Made by a program: the position numbers and the translations under genes. A stretch of DNA of 11,308 nt from Methanobacteriota archaeon (GTDB lineage: Archaea > Thermoplasmatota > Poseidoniia > Poseidoniales > Poseidoniaceae), in NCBI GenBank assembly GCA_002707335.2, contig PAMN02000060.1, forward strand, positions 1-11,308, read 5' to 3'. This document shows positions 1-6,086 of this stretch, one piece after another (within the stretch, counting starts at the first letter, position 1; the number at the start of each line of letters is the position of its first letter). The notes below the pieces were generated by a model. It saw nothing but the letters and a program-made list of their open reading frames with translations, ran no database searches and was not told where the DNA came from.

Positions 1-110
1 ATATTTTCTTGCATTTCAATATTCACAGAAAGTGCACGTCCGCTTGTTGCTTCTACCTGCATAGGAATACTCCCTAGCACCAAAATTAGTACTAAAAGAG
101 GAACCCGCAT
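1..110 (-). CDS. N-terminal fragment of an exported protein (cut by window edge)
   Basis: An ATG read leftwards from base 110 opens 36 codons that run off the window without a stop. The peptide begins MRVPLLVLILVLGSIPMQVEA: one basic residue, a run of about 13 hydrophobic residues, then a polar stretch with a plausible signal-peptidase site after VEA or EAT. It is therefore probably a secreted or membrane-anchored protein. A TATA-like element lies about 24 bases upstream of the ATG, which fits leaderless initiation. It is divergent from msrA. Too little is visible to name a family. That it is a real gene rests on the signal peptide, the promoter-like element and the open frame to the edge. 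Confidence 0.55.
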   Translation of the reverse strand, partial: MRVPLLVLILVLGSIPMQVEATSGRALSVNIEMQEN

Positions 111-127
111 GGCTTGGTGATTATGTT

Positions 128-140
128 CAAATTAATTATT
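128..140 (-). promoter_or_regulatory. TATA-like element for the leftward exported-protein gene
   Basis: On the minus strand this reads AAATAATTAATTT, centred about 24 bases before the ATG at 110. In archaea the TATA box is centred about 26 bases before the transcription start, so the mRNA would start at or very near the ATG. The spacing and AT-rich core are seen; promoter function is inferred. Confidence 0.4.
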
Positions 141-174
141 TACACTGGTGTTAACTAATGATAATTACAGAACT

Positions 175-187
175 CAATATATTATGA
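175..187 (+). promoter_or_regulatory. TATA-like element for msrA
   Basis: The sequence CAATATATTATGA is centred about 23 bases upstream of the msrA ATG at 203, and no Shine-Dalgarno motif is visible before that ATG. This suggests a leaderless or very short-leader transcript. With the leftward element at 128-140, it makes the 111-202 gap a compact divergent promoter region. Confidence 0.4.
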
Positions 188-202
188 TGAAGAGCGACAA
201 GC

Positions 203-721
203 ATGTCGAGAGCGGTATTAGGAGGCGGTTGTTTCTGGTGCGTAGAGGGTGCTTACAAACACATGAATGGAATAGAATCTGCTTTGCCAGGATACGCAGG
301 AGGGCATGACCCTAACCCGAATTACAATTCAGTTTGTGCAGGAATCACCGGGCATGCTGAAGTTGTGGAGGTGATTTTTGATGAAAATGTCATCTCGTTC
401 GAGACTGTGTTAGATGTATTTTTCACCGTCCATGACCCAACTCAATTAAATCGGCAAGGAAATGACATTGGTACACAATATAGATCGGTGATATACTATC
501 TTGACGAGAGCCAAAAACAAATTGCTGAACAGAAAGTAGAATATTTTCAACAATATTTTGACGATGAAATTGTCACGGAAATTTCACCATTAACCAACTA
601 CCACGAAGCTGAAAAATATCATCATGATTACTATTCTCTAAACCCCGGAAACGGTTATTGCAGGATGGTAGTGGCACCAAAATTGAGTAAAGTTCGGCAG
701 AAATTTGCCGATTTGTACTAA
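203..721 (+). CDS. msrA: Peptide-methionine (S)-S-oxide reductase MsrA
   Basis: MsrA reduces the S epimer of methionine sulfoxide in proteins and free methionine, using thioredoxin-type reductant, in the cytoplasm. The 172-residue protein is a minimal, full-length family member. The signature GGCFWC lies at residues 8-13, with the nucleophile Cys10. Glu53 in the TGHAEVVEV block and Asp78 in HDPTQ match the conserved acidic pair of the E. coli enzyme (Glu94 and Asp129), and YHHDYY at 139-144 is the usual YHQDYY block. Cys13, Cys45 and Cys153 (in GNGYCR near the C-terminus) are further cysteines, and Cys153 is a good candidate resolving cysteine. The ATG start puts GCFWC right at the N-terminus, as is normal for cytosolic forms. 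The next gene starts 36 bases on, so co-transcription is possible. Confidence 0.95.
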   Translation: MSRAVLGGGCFWCVEGAYKHMNGIESALPGYAGGHDPNPNYNSVCAGITGHAEVVEVIFDENVISFETVLDVFFTVHDPTQLNRQGNDIGTQYRSVIYYLDESQKQIAEQKVEYFQQYFDDEIVTEISPLTNYHEAEKYHHDYYSLNPGNGYCRMVVAPKLSKVRQKFADLY

Positions 722-749
722 CGGTCATTATTTTGAGCCGGAACCCATC

Positions 750-754
750 GGAGG
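750..754 (+). promoter_or_regulatory. Shine-Dalgarno motif for the P5C dehydrogenase gene
   Basis: GGAGG, followed by TTC and the ATG at 758, is complementary to the archaeal 16S rRNA 3' end. Only three bases separate it from that ATG, but six separate it from the GTG immediately after (761). Either codon may be used; the choice changes only one residue. Confidence 0.5.
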
Positions 755-757
755 TTC

Positions 758-2392
758 ATGGTGAACAATGTTGTCAAGCCGCCAACCCCTGTAAATGAAC
801 CAGTTTTGAGTTACGCACCAGGAAGTTCTGAAAGAGCAGAGTTGAAGGCTGAACTAACTAAACAGGAAAGCGAGATTTTAGAAATTCCATGTATAATTAA
901 CGGTGAAGAAGTATTCACTGGAGATATTGTTGAGCAGGTAATGCCACATGACCACAGCCATGTTATTGCTAAAGTACACATGGCAGGAGAGAAAGAAGTT
1001 AAGGCTGCAATTGATGCTTCTTTGACCGCGCACAAAATGTGGTCAAACATGCCATGGGAATCAAGATGTGCAATCTTCTTGAAAGCGAGTGAACTACTTG
1101 CAGGCCCAAGAAGGGCTGAAATCAACGCATCAACCATGCTAAATCAATCAAAAACATGTCACCAAGCAGAAATTGATTCTGCATGTGAATTAATTGACTT
1201 CTGGAGATTCAACAGCGATTATTGTAGGCAAATATACGAGGACCTACAACCTCCAGTTTCGCCTTCAAGCATGTGGAATTCTAGCGAAGTAAGGCCTTTA
1301 GAAGGATTTGTTTTCAGTGTTACACCATTCAATTTTAGCAGTATTGCTGCTAATTTACCATCTAGTGCGGCAATCATGGGTAATACAGGGGTTTGGAAAC
1401 CTTCTAGAAATTCATACGTCTCAAATTATCGATTAATGAAACTAATGATGGATGCAGGACTTCCTCCTGGTGTCATTAATTTCATACCAGGTAAAGCTAG
1501 CGTAGTTGGAGAAATTTGTATGTCCCACAAAGATTTAGCAGGAGTGCATTTCACTGGTTCAACAGGTGTATTCAGAAAAATGTGGAAAGATATCGCTAAC
1601 AATTTAGAAAATATGGTATCCTATCCAAGAATCGTTGGTGAAACCGGTGGAAAAGATTTCATCGTCGCACATCCAGATTGTGATGAGGATGCGCTAACTG
1701 TGGCTCTTTTGAGAGGTGCATTCGAATTCCAAGGGCAGAAATGTAGTGCTGCTAGTAGAGCATACATCCCAGAGAGCATTTGGAATTCTATAAAGGAAAA
1801 TTATTGTAATGAGGTATCCAAAATCAAAATAGGCGACCCAAGAGATTTCTCAAATTTCATGTCGGCTGTTATTGACAAGAAATCCTTCGACAACATAACT
1901 GGATATATTGACAGAGCAAAGGAAGATCCAGGTTGCGAAATTGTTACTGGAGGCGGCTACGATGGAAGTGTTGGTTACTTCGTAGAACCAACGACAATTG
2001 TTTGCCAAGACTCTAGATACGAAAGTATGGCAGAAGAAATATTTGGACCAGTACTATCAATACACGTTTATCCAGATGATGATTTTGAAAGAATTCTGGA
2101 GGTGTGTGACTCCACATCTGAGTATGCATTAACAGGTTCAATCTTTGCAACCGATAGAAGAAATATCGAAAAGGCTCTATCTGCTCTAAGATATAGCGCA
2201 GGAAACTTCTACATTAATGACAAACCAACTGGCGCAGTAGTCGGACAACAACCATTTGGTGGAGCAAGAGGAAGTGGAACAAATGACAAAGCAGGAAGCC
2301 CACTAAATCTTCTACGTTGGGTGAGTCCACGTTCTATCAAGGAAACTTTTGCACCCCCACATGATTGGACTTACAGTTTCCTCGAAGATTAA
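758..2392 (+). CDS. pruA: 1-pyrroline-5-carboxylate dehydrogenase (ALDH4A1/PruA type)
   Basis: This NAD-dependent aldehyde dehydrogenase oxidises glutamate-gamma-semialdehyde/P5C to glutamate, the second step of proline breakdown. The 544-residue protein is near the length of human mitochondrial ALDH4A1 and resembles it from end to end, with no fused proline dehydrogenase as in PutA. Catalytic residues are present: Asn192 in PFNF, Lys214 in VWKPS, the FTGSTG turn at 265-270, Glu295 in GETGGK and nucleophile Cys329 in GQKCSA. The C-terminal GQQPFGGARGSGTNDKAG block, a hallmark of this subfamily, is also intact. The first 40 or so residues (PPTPVNEPVLSYAPGS) match the N-terminal arm of ALDH4A1, so they are mature protein, not a targeting peptide. 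No proline dehydrogenase lies in the window. A good Shine-Dalgarno motif precedes the start. Confidence 0.93.
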   Translation: MVNNVVKPPTPVNEPVLSYAPGSSERAELKAELTKQESEILEIPCIINGEEVFTGDIVEQVMPHDHSHVIAKVHMAGEKEVKAAIDASLTAHKMWSNMPWESRCAIFLKASELLAGPRRAEINASTMLNQSKTCHQAEIDSACELIDFWRFNSDYCRQIYEDLQPPVSPSSMWNSSEVRPLEGFVFSVTPFNFSSIAANLPSSAAIMGNTGVWKPSRNSYVSNYRLMKLMMDAGLPPGVINFIPGKASVVGEICMSHKDLAGVHFTGSTGVFRKMWKDIANNLENMVSYPRIVGETGGKDFIVAHPDCDEDALTVALLRGAFEFQGQKCSAASRAYIPESIWNSIKENYCNEVSKIKIGDPRDFSNFMSAVIDKKSFDNITGYIDRAKEDPGCEIVTGGGYDGSVGYFVEPTTIVCQDSRYESMAEEIFGPVLSIHVYPDDDFERILEVCDSTSEYALTGSIFATDRRNIEKALSALRYSAGNFYINDKPTGAVVGQQPFGGARGSGTNDKAGSPLNLLRWVSPRSIKETFAPPHDWTYSFLED

Positions 2393-2431
2393 TTATGATA
2401 TTTGGCATCTATATTGAACGGCCTTAAGTTC

Positions 2432-3628
2432 ATGAACCTTGTATGCACACGCCTAGATATGCCCATAAACGCGAAGGAAGCACTTGAAAGGGCAACATTG
2501 GTTCGAAGTGACCCATCATTAAGTGGAGTCACGAGGAGAAAGGCTGGAGAAGATGATGGAAAGCCTGTCTGGGAATATGTTGCTCCTGATGGCGATTTGA
2601 TAGATGAACCTGAAATTGTGGAAAGATGGAATTCACTCGGCCTTCCTCCAGCCTGGGTAGATGTTTGGATATGTCCTAACCCTAGAGGTCACATACAGGC
2701 TACTGGCAGGGATGCAAAAGGTAGAATCCAATACCGATACCACACAGACTGGACAAATGTAACTGCTGAAATGAAGTACGATGATGTGGTTTATTTTGCA
2801 TCACAATTACCTAGACTAAGAAGGCAAGTGAAAAGAGATTTAGAAGATACAACAATGAATTTGGATACAGTTTCTGCACTTGTAGTGAGATTAATTGATT
2901 TGTACAATATCAGAGTAGGTTCTGATGAATATGCCCGTTCAAACGAATCATATGGATTAACTACTCTAAAATCAATGCACTTGAAGACATTGAAGGGGGA
3001 GCATGCAGAAGGTAGACACGATGCTGTGTTTTCATTTACAGGTAAATCTGGAAAGGATTGGGAAATTAAAATTGAAGATGATCACCTTGTAGATATCATT
3101 CTCAAAACAAACCGATTAGGCTCAAAAGATGCAGATTTATTCATGTACATTTCAGAAGCGGGAAACGAAGTAGACCTGAAAGCTGAGCACATTAATCAAT
3201 ACATCAGGGCATCAAGTGGAGAAGGATTTACTGCAAAGAATTTCAGAACCTGGGCTGCAACTTCAAAATGTGCTGAACGATTGGCGTTCCTATCAGTAAA
3301 TCAGTCTGAAAAGGATATGAAAAAATGGATTAAATCAATTCCTAAGACTGATTCTATAGAAAAATTGTGGCAAAAAGATGACTGGATCCCTCCAACTACA
3401 GCGACTGCCAGAAACAAGGCATTGGTTGCTGTAATTGATACAGTGGCAGCAGACCTTGGAAACACACGAGCAGTTTGTCGCTCGTCATACATCCACCCTT
3501 GGTTCATTGACTCTTTCCTGAAAGATGAATTAGCAGAATCATGGGACGAAGTTAGCGGTATGAACAAAATGCAAGATTTGTCTACCGGAGAGAGTGCTAC
3601 ATTGCGATTACTCAAAAAACTAAGATAG
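2432..3628 (+). CDS. DNA topoisomerase IB, bacterial/poxvirus type
   Basis: This enzyme relaxes supercoiled DNA through a transient 3'-phosphotyrosine nick, without ATP. Counting from the in-frame TTG at 2402, all active-site residues of the small TopIB family are visible: Arg171 in NIRVGSDEYA, Lys215 in TGKSGK, Arg282 in AKNFRTW, Asn354 in LGNTRAVC and the nucleophile Tyr363 in SSYIHP. Asn lies nine residues before the tyrosine, as in Deinococcus TopIB, where poxvirus enzymes have His. The N-terminal DNA-clamp domain (LPPAWVDVWICPNPRGHIQATG) is typical of the bacterial branch. The large eukaryote/Thaumarchaeota form has a different layout and linker. The start is uncertain: TTG 2402, ATG 2432 (chosen; AT-rich TATA-like sequence lies at 2389-2403) or ATG 2459, which best matches bacterial N-termini. 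About 35 C-terminal residues follow the usual SYIHP end. Confidence 0.92.
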   Translation: MNLVCTRLDMPINAKEALERATLVRSDPSLSGVTRRKAGEDDGKPVWEYVAPDGDLIDEPEIVERWNSLGLPPAWVDVWICPNPRGHIQATGRDAKGRIQYRYHTDWTNVTAEMKYDDVVYFASQLPRLRRQVKRDLEDTTMNLDTVSALVVRLIDLYNIRVGSDEYARSNESYGLTTLKSMHLKTLKGEHAEGRHDAVFSFTGKSGKDWEIKIEDDHLVDIILKTNRLGSKDADLFMYISEAGNEVDLKAEHINQYIRASSGEGFTAKNFRTWAATSKCAERLAFLSVNQSEKDMKKWIKSIPKTDSIEKLWQKDDWIPPTTATARNKALVAVIDTVAADLGNTRAVCRSSYIHPWFIDSFLKDELAESWDEVSGMNKMQDLSTGESATLRLLKKLR

Positions 3629-3670
3629 ATTTTGCTACAAAATTGTGATACATCTATCCAACAGATACTG

Positions 3671-3687
3671 ATATTCAATGAATATAC
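3671..3687 (+). promoter_or_regulatory. AT-rich palindrome, possible TATA box of the C/D RNA
   Basis: ATATTC (3671-3676), three bases, then GAATAT (3680-3685) form a perfect 6-base inverted repeat with an AT-rich core. A TATA box here would place a transcription start near 3707-3710, about 20 bases before the C box at 3730. The repeat is seen; the promoter role is a guess. Confidence 0.25.
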
Positions 3688-3721
3688 CGAATGGTTCATT
3701 GCTGAAATCAATGAGGGAAAA

Positions 3722-3792
3722 CCCCTGCGATGATGAGCGCTTTTGAGCGGACTGCTGTTTCAGTGACGATTGATGGGCGAACTGAGTGGGGA
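3722..3792 (+). ncRNA. Candidate box C/D guide sRNA aimed at the 23S rRNA A-loop
   Basis: Archaeal C/D sRNAs guide 2'-O-methylation by fibrillarin. In order: a perfect C box (ATGATGA, 3730-3736), a 15-base D' spacer, a weak D' box (CTGC, 3752-3755), a C' box one base off consensus (GTGACGA, 3763-3769), a 12-base D guide (TTGATGGGCGAA, 3770-3781) and a perfect D box (CTGA, 3782-3785). The flanks 3723-3728 and 3786-3791 can pair for six positions (two G-U), with G3729 bulged. The C'-D spacing of exactly 12 is typical of archaea. From memory, archaeal 23S helix 92 contains UUCGCCCAUUAA, which pairs with the whole guide with one G-U; the fifth base before the D box would select C2558 (E. coli numbering). 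The D' spacer can fold on itself (CGCT/AGCG, 3738-3749) and I recognise no target for it. The boxes are seen; expression and target are inferred. Confidence 0.6.
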
Positions 3793-3842
3793 CCCAACAC
3801 TTTTCCGTAAGTTTGAGAACTAAGTATGTTCTCAACTACTCC

Positions 3843-5225
3843 ATGCAACCTATGGTAGCACCACTAAGCCCACCTCCCACGGGCTTGGCAATAGCTACTC
3901 AATCCTCACAATGGAGGACTATTTGGAAAATGCTTGGAATTGTTTTTCTTTTGTATATAATTGCTCAAATTATCGTTACTGCGCTCTACGGAATTGTGGT
4001 TGATGACGCATATACAACTCTTTTTTCTTTGATTTGTTTAGTTCCTTTTGCGGGTCTATTCTTTTTTGTCCGCAGACCTAAACTGACACACGTAATACTA
4101 GCCACTCCAGACCAAGATGGTTCCCAATTGCATCATTTGCCTAATTCAAGAGTTCTAAAAACCCCGGTGACTACAAGATTCTCACATCATTTGATTATTG
4201 ATTCTCCACCGCTAGAAATGCCACCTAGTTCATCGATTTGGTTTATTTTCATAACCACTATTATTGTTGCATTTTGTGGATTGCTTCCAATGATGTTGTT
4301 CGAGGATGAGATGTGGATACTCTTAGCGGTATGTGTAGGCATCCCTGCCTGGCTACTCGGTTTTTCATTGCCTGTACATGCATGGTGGTCTTTTTCAAAT
4401 CGGCACTTCCAGTTAATTACCAAAAAGAGAGATGGAGAGAGTATGTTAGTAGCTGGAATGCTATCCACCATTCCCGCCATTGTAATCAACTCCTTACTAT
4501 TTCCACTGATGGCGATTTACTTTGGTGTAAAGTCGTTTGACCCAGGCACATTTGGTGAATTCCTTTTATTGGCAGTAAGCGCTCCAGTTGGTGAAGAATT
4601 ATGTAAGGCAGCATTTGTACTAAGCCTCTACAAGATTATTGATTCTCCAAAAAGAGGTTTCCAAATCGGTTTTTCGGTAGGATTAGGGTTTGCTCTGTTA
4701 GAAAATCTTCAATACATAATGATGTCATTTGGTGCATTAGAATACTCTGCTATTTCCTTTTCTTTCACTGCAATAATAAGAGGTATTGGCTCAATACCAG
4801 GTCATGCTTTCTGGACTGGGTTATCTGGAGCATCAATAGGTTGGTACTTATGCACCAAAAGAGGAACAGAATTAGGAGTCTCAACTAATGAAGCGAGTAA
4901 TTGGATGGTCTATGATCCAGCAACTAGGAGAGTAATTCAGCATGAAAAACCCACAACCTTTGTTGGAGAAGCGGTGAAAAAATGGTTGGATAAGCCAGTC
5001 GAAAGTACAATTCAATTGCCCCGAAACCCTCTAGTTGGAATTTCTTTGGCGATTGCTGGACATTCTATTTGGAATGGCAGCAGTTGGTTGATTTCATACA
5101 TCTTTAGAAATGTAAGTGATGGATTATTTGTGATTGTAAATCTTGGATGGATAGTGGTTCTAATTGCAGGATTATGGTTCATAGGTAGAGAGATTCTAGC
5201 CTCCGTGAAGCATTTACCTTCCTAG
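3843..5225 (+). CDS. prsW: PrsW-family intramembrane metalloprotease (M82)
   Basis: This is a polytopic membrane protein with the PrsW signature; PrsW cleaves the anti-sigma factor RsiW in Bacillus and belongs to the CAAX-protease/ABI superfamily. Counting from the ATG at 3843 (460 residues), the motifs are EELCK at 251-255, Glu287 in GFALLEN, His321 in PGHAFWTG, and His407/Asn411 in GHSIWN, all in or next to hydrophobic helices. About 8-9 membrane segments are visible, the first at roughly residues 27-51. A charged cytosolic insert (about 337-395) sits between the last two motif helices. An in-frame GTG at 3786 would add 19 residues, but it overlaps the end of the C/D RNA and gives a poorly conserved-looking tail, so ATG 3843 or 3852 is preferred. 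With no RsiW-like partner nearby the substrate is unknown; archaeal members are uncharacterised. Confidence 0.85.
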   Translation: MQPMVAPLSPPPTGLAIATQSSQWRTIWKMLGIVFLLYIIAQIIVTALYGIVVDDAYTTLFSLICLVPFAGLFFFVRRPKLTHVILATPDQDGSQLHHLPNSRVLKTPVTTRFSHHLIIDSPPLEMPPSSSIWFIFITTIIVAFCGLLPMMLFEDEMWILLAVCVGIPAWLLGFSLPVHAWWSFSNRHFQLITKKRDGESMLVAGMLSTIPAIVINSLLFPLMAIYFGVKSFDPGTFGEFLLLAVSAPVGEELCKAAFVLSLYKIIDSPKRGFQIGFSVGLGFALLENLQYIMMSFGALEYSAISFSFTAIIRGIGSIPGHAFWTGLSGASIGWYLCTKRGTELGVSTNEASNWMVYDPATRRVIQHEKPTTFVGEAVKKWLDKPVESTIQLPRNPLVGISLAIAGHSIWNGSSWLISYIFRNVSDGLFVIVNLGWIVVLIAGLWFIGREILASVKHLPS

Positions 5226-5232
5226 ATTGCCT

Positions 5233-5250
5233 GATTTTTGTGTGTTTTTT
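5233..5250 (+). terminator. T-rich terminator after prsW
   Basis: Two T runs (five and six Ts, separated by GTGTG) start eight bases after the prsW stop. Archaeal RNA polymerase terminates on T tracts without needing a hairpin. The tract sits just before a new TATA-like box, consistent with the end of one transcript and the start of another. Confidence 0.5.
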
Positions 5251-5254
5251 ACTC

Positions 5255-5268
5255 AAATCATATATGTG
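5255..5268 (+). promoter_or_regulatory. TATA-like promoter of the DUF92 gene
   Basis: AAATCATATATGTG, core CATATATG at 5259-5266, predicts a transcription start near 5287, leaving a leader of roughly 20-25 bases before the ATG at 5310. It follows directly on the T tract that ends the prsW unit. Confidence 0.5.
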
Positions 5269-5286
5269 AAATTAGGCGCGAGAGAC

Positions 5287-5322
5287 ATGCACGCAGGTGA
5301 GGTCTACGTATGGTTGACATAA
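5287..5322 (+). other. Possible 11-codon upstream ORF overlapping the DUF92 start
   Basis: An ATG at 5287, almost exactly at the predicted transcription start, opens MHAGEVYVWLT and stops at a TAA at 5320-5322, inside the first codons of the next gene and in a different frame. The Shine-Dalgarno motif of the next gene lies within it. If translated as a leaderless start, it could couple to or compete with the main start at 5310. It may be chance: it is very short and no conservation can be checked here. Confidence 0.2.
5297..5304 (+). promoter_or_regulatory. Shine-Dalgarno motif for the DUF92 gene
   Basis: GGTGAGGT ends five bases before the ATG at 5310 and can pair with the archaeal anti-Shine-Dalgarno. 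It fixes 5310 as the start in preference to the ATG at 5322. Confidence 0.55.
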
Positions 5323-6050
5323 TGCAACCCGGATTAACTGAAGGTAATCTTACGGTTACTATTGGTATAATCGTTGTACTCACCATTATTTCTGAGAGGT
5401 TCAAAGTTCTTGATAGATTAGGAATCTATGCGGCAGCTGCTCTAGGATTAGTGGTGGGCGGACTTGGTCATTGGACTTGGTTGCTAATTTTACTCGGGTT
5501 CTTAGCATCTGCACACAAAGCTACAAAGTGGAGATTCGATGAAAAGACTGCAAAAGGTCTGTCTGAATCTATTGATGGACACAGAAGTTGGGGTAATGTT
5601 GTTGCAAATGGTGGACTTCCTGGACTAGTTGCTATACTTGCATTTTTATTGGATGACCATGAAAATGGCATATGGGTATTCTCTGCTGCTGTAGCAGTAG
5701 CAGCATCAGATACTTTCGCCTCCGAAATAGGTTGTCTCGACGATAGAGTGAGAATGATTACTACAATGAAAAAATGTCAAGCAGGCGTGAATGGAGGGTT
5801 CTCTCCAAATGGACAACTCGCTGCTGCTGCAGGTTCAATAATCATCGCAGCATTAACGTTCATTGCTGAGCCTAGTCTAGAATTAGCAGGCATGGTAGCA
5901 TTACTAGGATGGTTAGGATGCCAAGTTGACAGTGTTTTAGGCGCCGTTTTGGAAAACCGAGGGCTTATGACAAAAGGAACGGTTAACGCAGCCGCAATAA
6001 CATCTGGAATTTTGATAATGTGGATATATCTTGGAAGTCCACATCTATGA
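5310..6050 (+). CDS. DUF92/TMEM19 family membrane protein (VTE6-like, possible polyprenyl-phosphate kinase)
   Basis: This 246-residue multi-pass membrane protein carries all the blocks of the DUF92 family: SWGNVVANGG (93-102), SDTFASEIG (133-141), GVNGGFSPNG (159-168), GWLGCQVDSVLGAVLE (200-215) and an Asn in the TVNAAA block (226). Hydrophobic helices alternate with these polar, glycine-rich motifs. The only well-studied relatives I know are plant VTE6, which phosphorylates phytyl-phosphate to the diphosphate, and eukaryotic TMEM19. The same activity on geranylgeranyl- or phytyl-phosphate, feeding archaeal lipid or quinone synthesis, is plausible but inferred. It has its own promoter and Shine-Dalgarno motif, and the next gene begins 36 bases on in the same direction. 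Length and motifs are normal for the archaeal branch. Confidence 0.85.
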   Translation: MVDIMQPGLTEGNLTVTIGIIVVLTIISERFKVLDRLGIYAAAALGLVVGGLGHWTWLLILLGFLASAHKATKWRFDEKTAKGLSESIDGHRSWGNVVANGGLPGLVAILAFLLDDHENGIWVFSAAVAVAASDTFASEIGCLDDRVRMITTMKKCQAGVNGGFSPNGQLAAAAGSIIIAALTFIAEPSLELAGMVALLGWLGCQVDSVLGAVLENRGLMTKGTVNAAAITSGILIMWIYLGSPHL

Positions 6051-6062
6051 TGTGGTTTCTTC
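6039..6062 (+). terminator. Hairpin with pyrimidine tail at the DUF92 stop codon
   Basis: CCACATC (6039-6045), loop TAT, GATGTGG (6049-6055) is a perfect 7-bp stem followed by TTTCTTC. It overlaps the TGA at 6048-6050. It resembles a weak intrinsic terminator or processing site that could reduce read-through into the next gene. Archaea rarely depend on such stems, so function is uncertain. Confidence 0.3.
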
Positions 6063-6077
6063 AACTCGTAATGCTTC

Positions 6078-6083
6078 GGTGAT
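6078..6083 (+). promoter_or_regulatory. Shine-Dalgarno motif for the 768-residue membrane protein
   Basis: GGTGAT, three bases before the ATG at 6087, is an exact complement of the archaeal 16S rRNA tail. The spacing is short, but no alternative ATG fits the signal peptide better. Confidence 0.5.
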
Positions 6084-6086
6084 TAC

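Noticed and set aside
811..1137. Leftward 108-codon frame inside the P5C dehydrogenase gene
   Set aside because: It is antisense to a well-supported enzyme, has no family resemblance and no start signal.
203..3628. A functional operon or defence island linking MsrA, P5C dehydrogenase and topoisomerase IB
   Set aside because: The genes are close together, but their functions are unrelated housekeeping ones, and no nuclease, toxin, repeat or mobile-element signature is present.
3629..3720. A second possible C/D RNA, with GTGATAC, two CTGA motifs and ATGAATA upstream of the main candidate
   Set aside because: Both C-like boxes differ from consensus at two positions, spacers are 16-17 bases, no closing stem is seen and no rRNA match is recognised.
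3786..3842. GTG start for prsW adding 19 residues
   Set aside because: The extension overlaps the end of the C/D RNA, has no Shine-Dalgarno motif and reads unlike a conserved N-terminus; ATG 3843 or 3852 directly precedes the first membrane helix.
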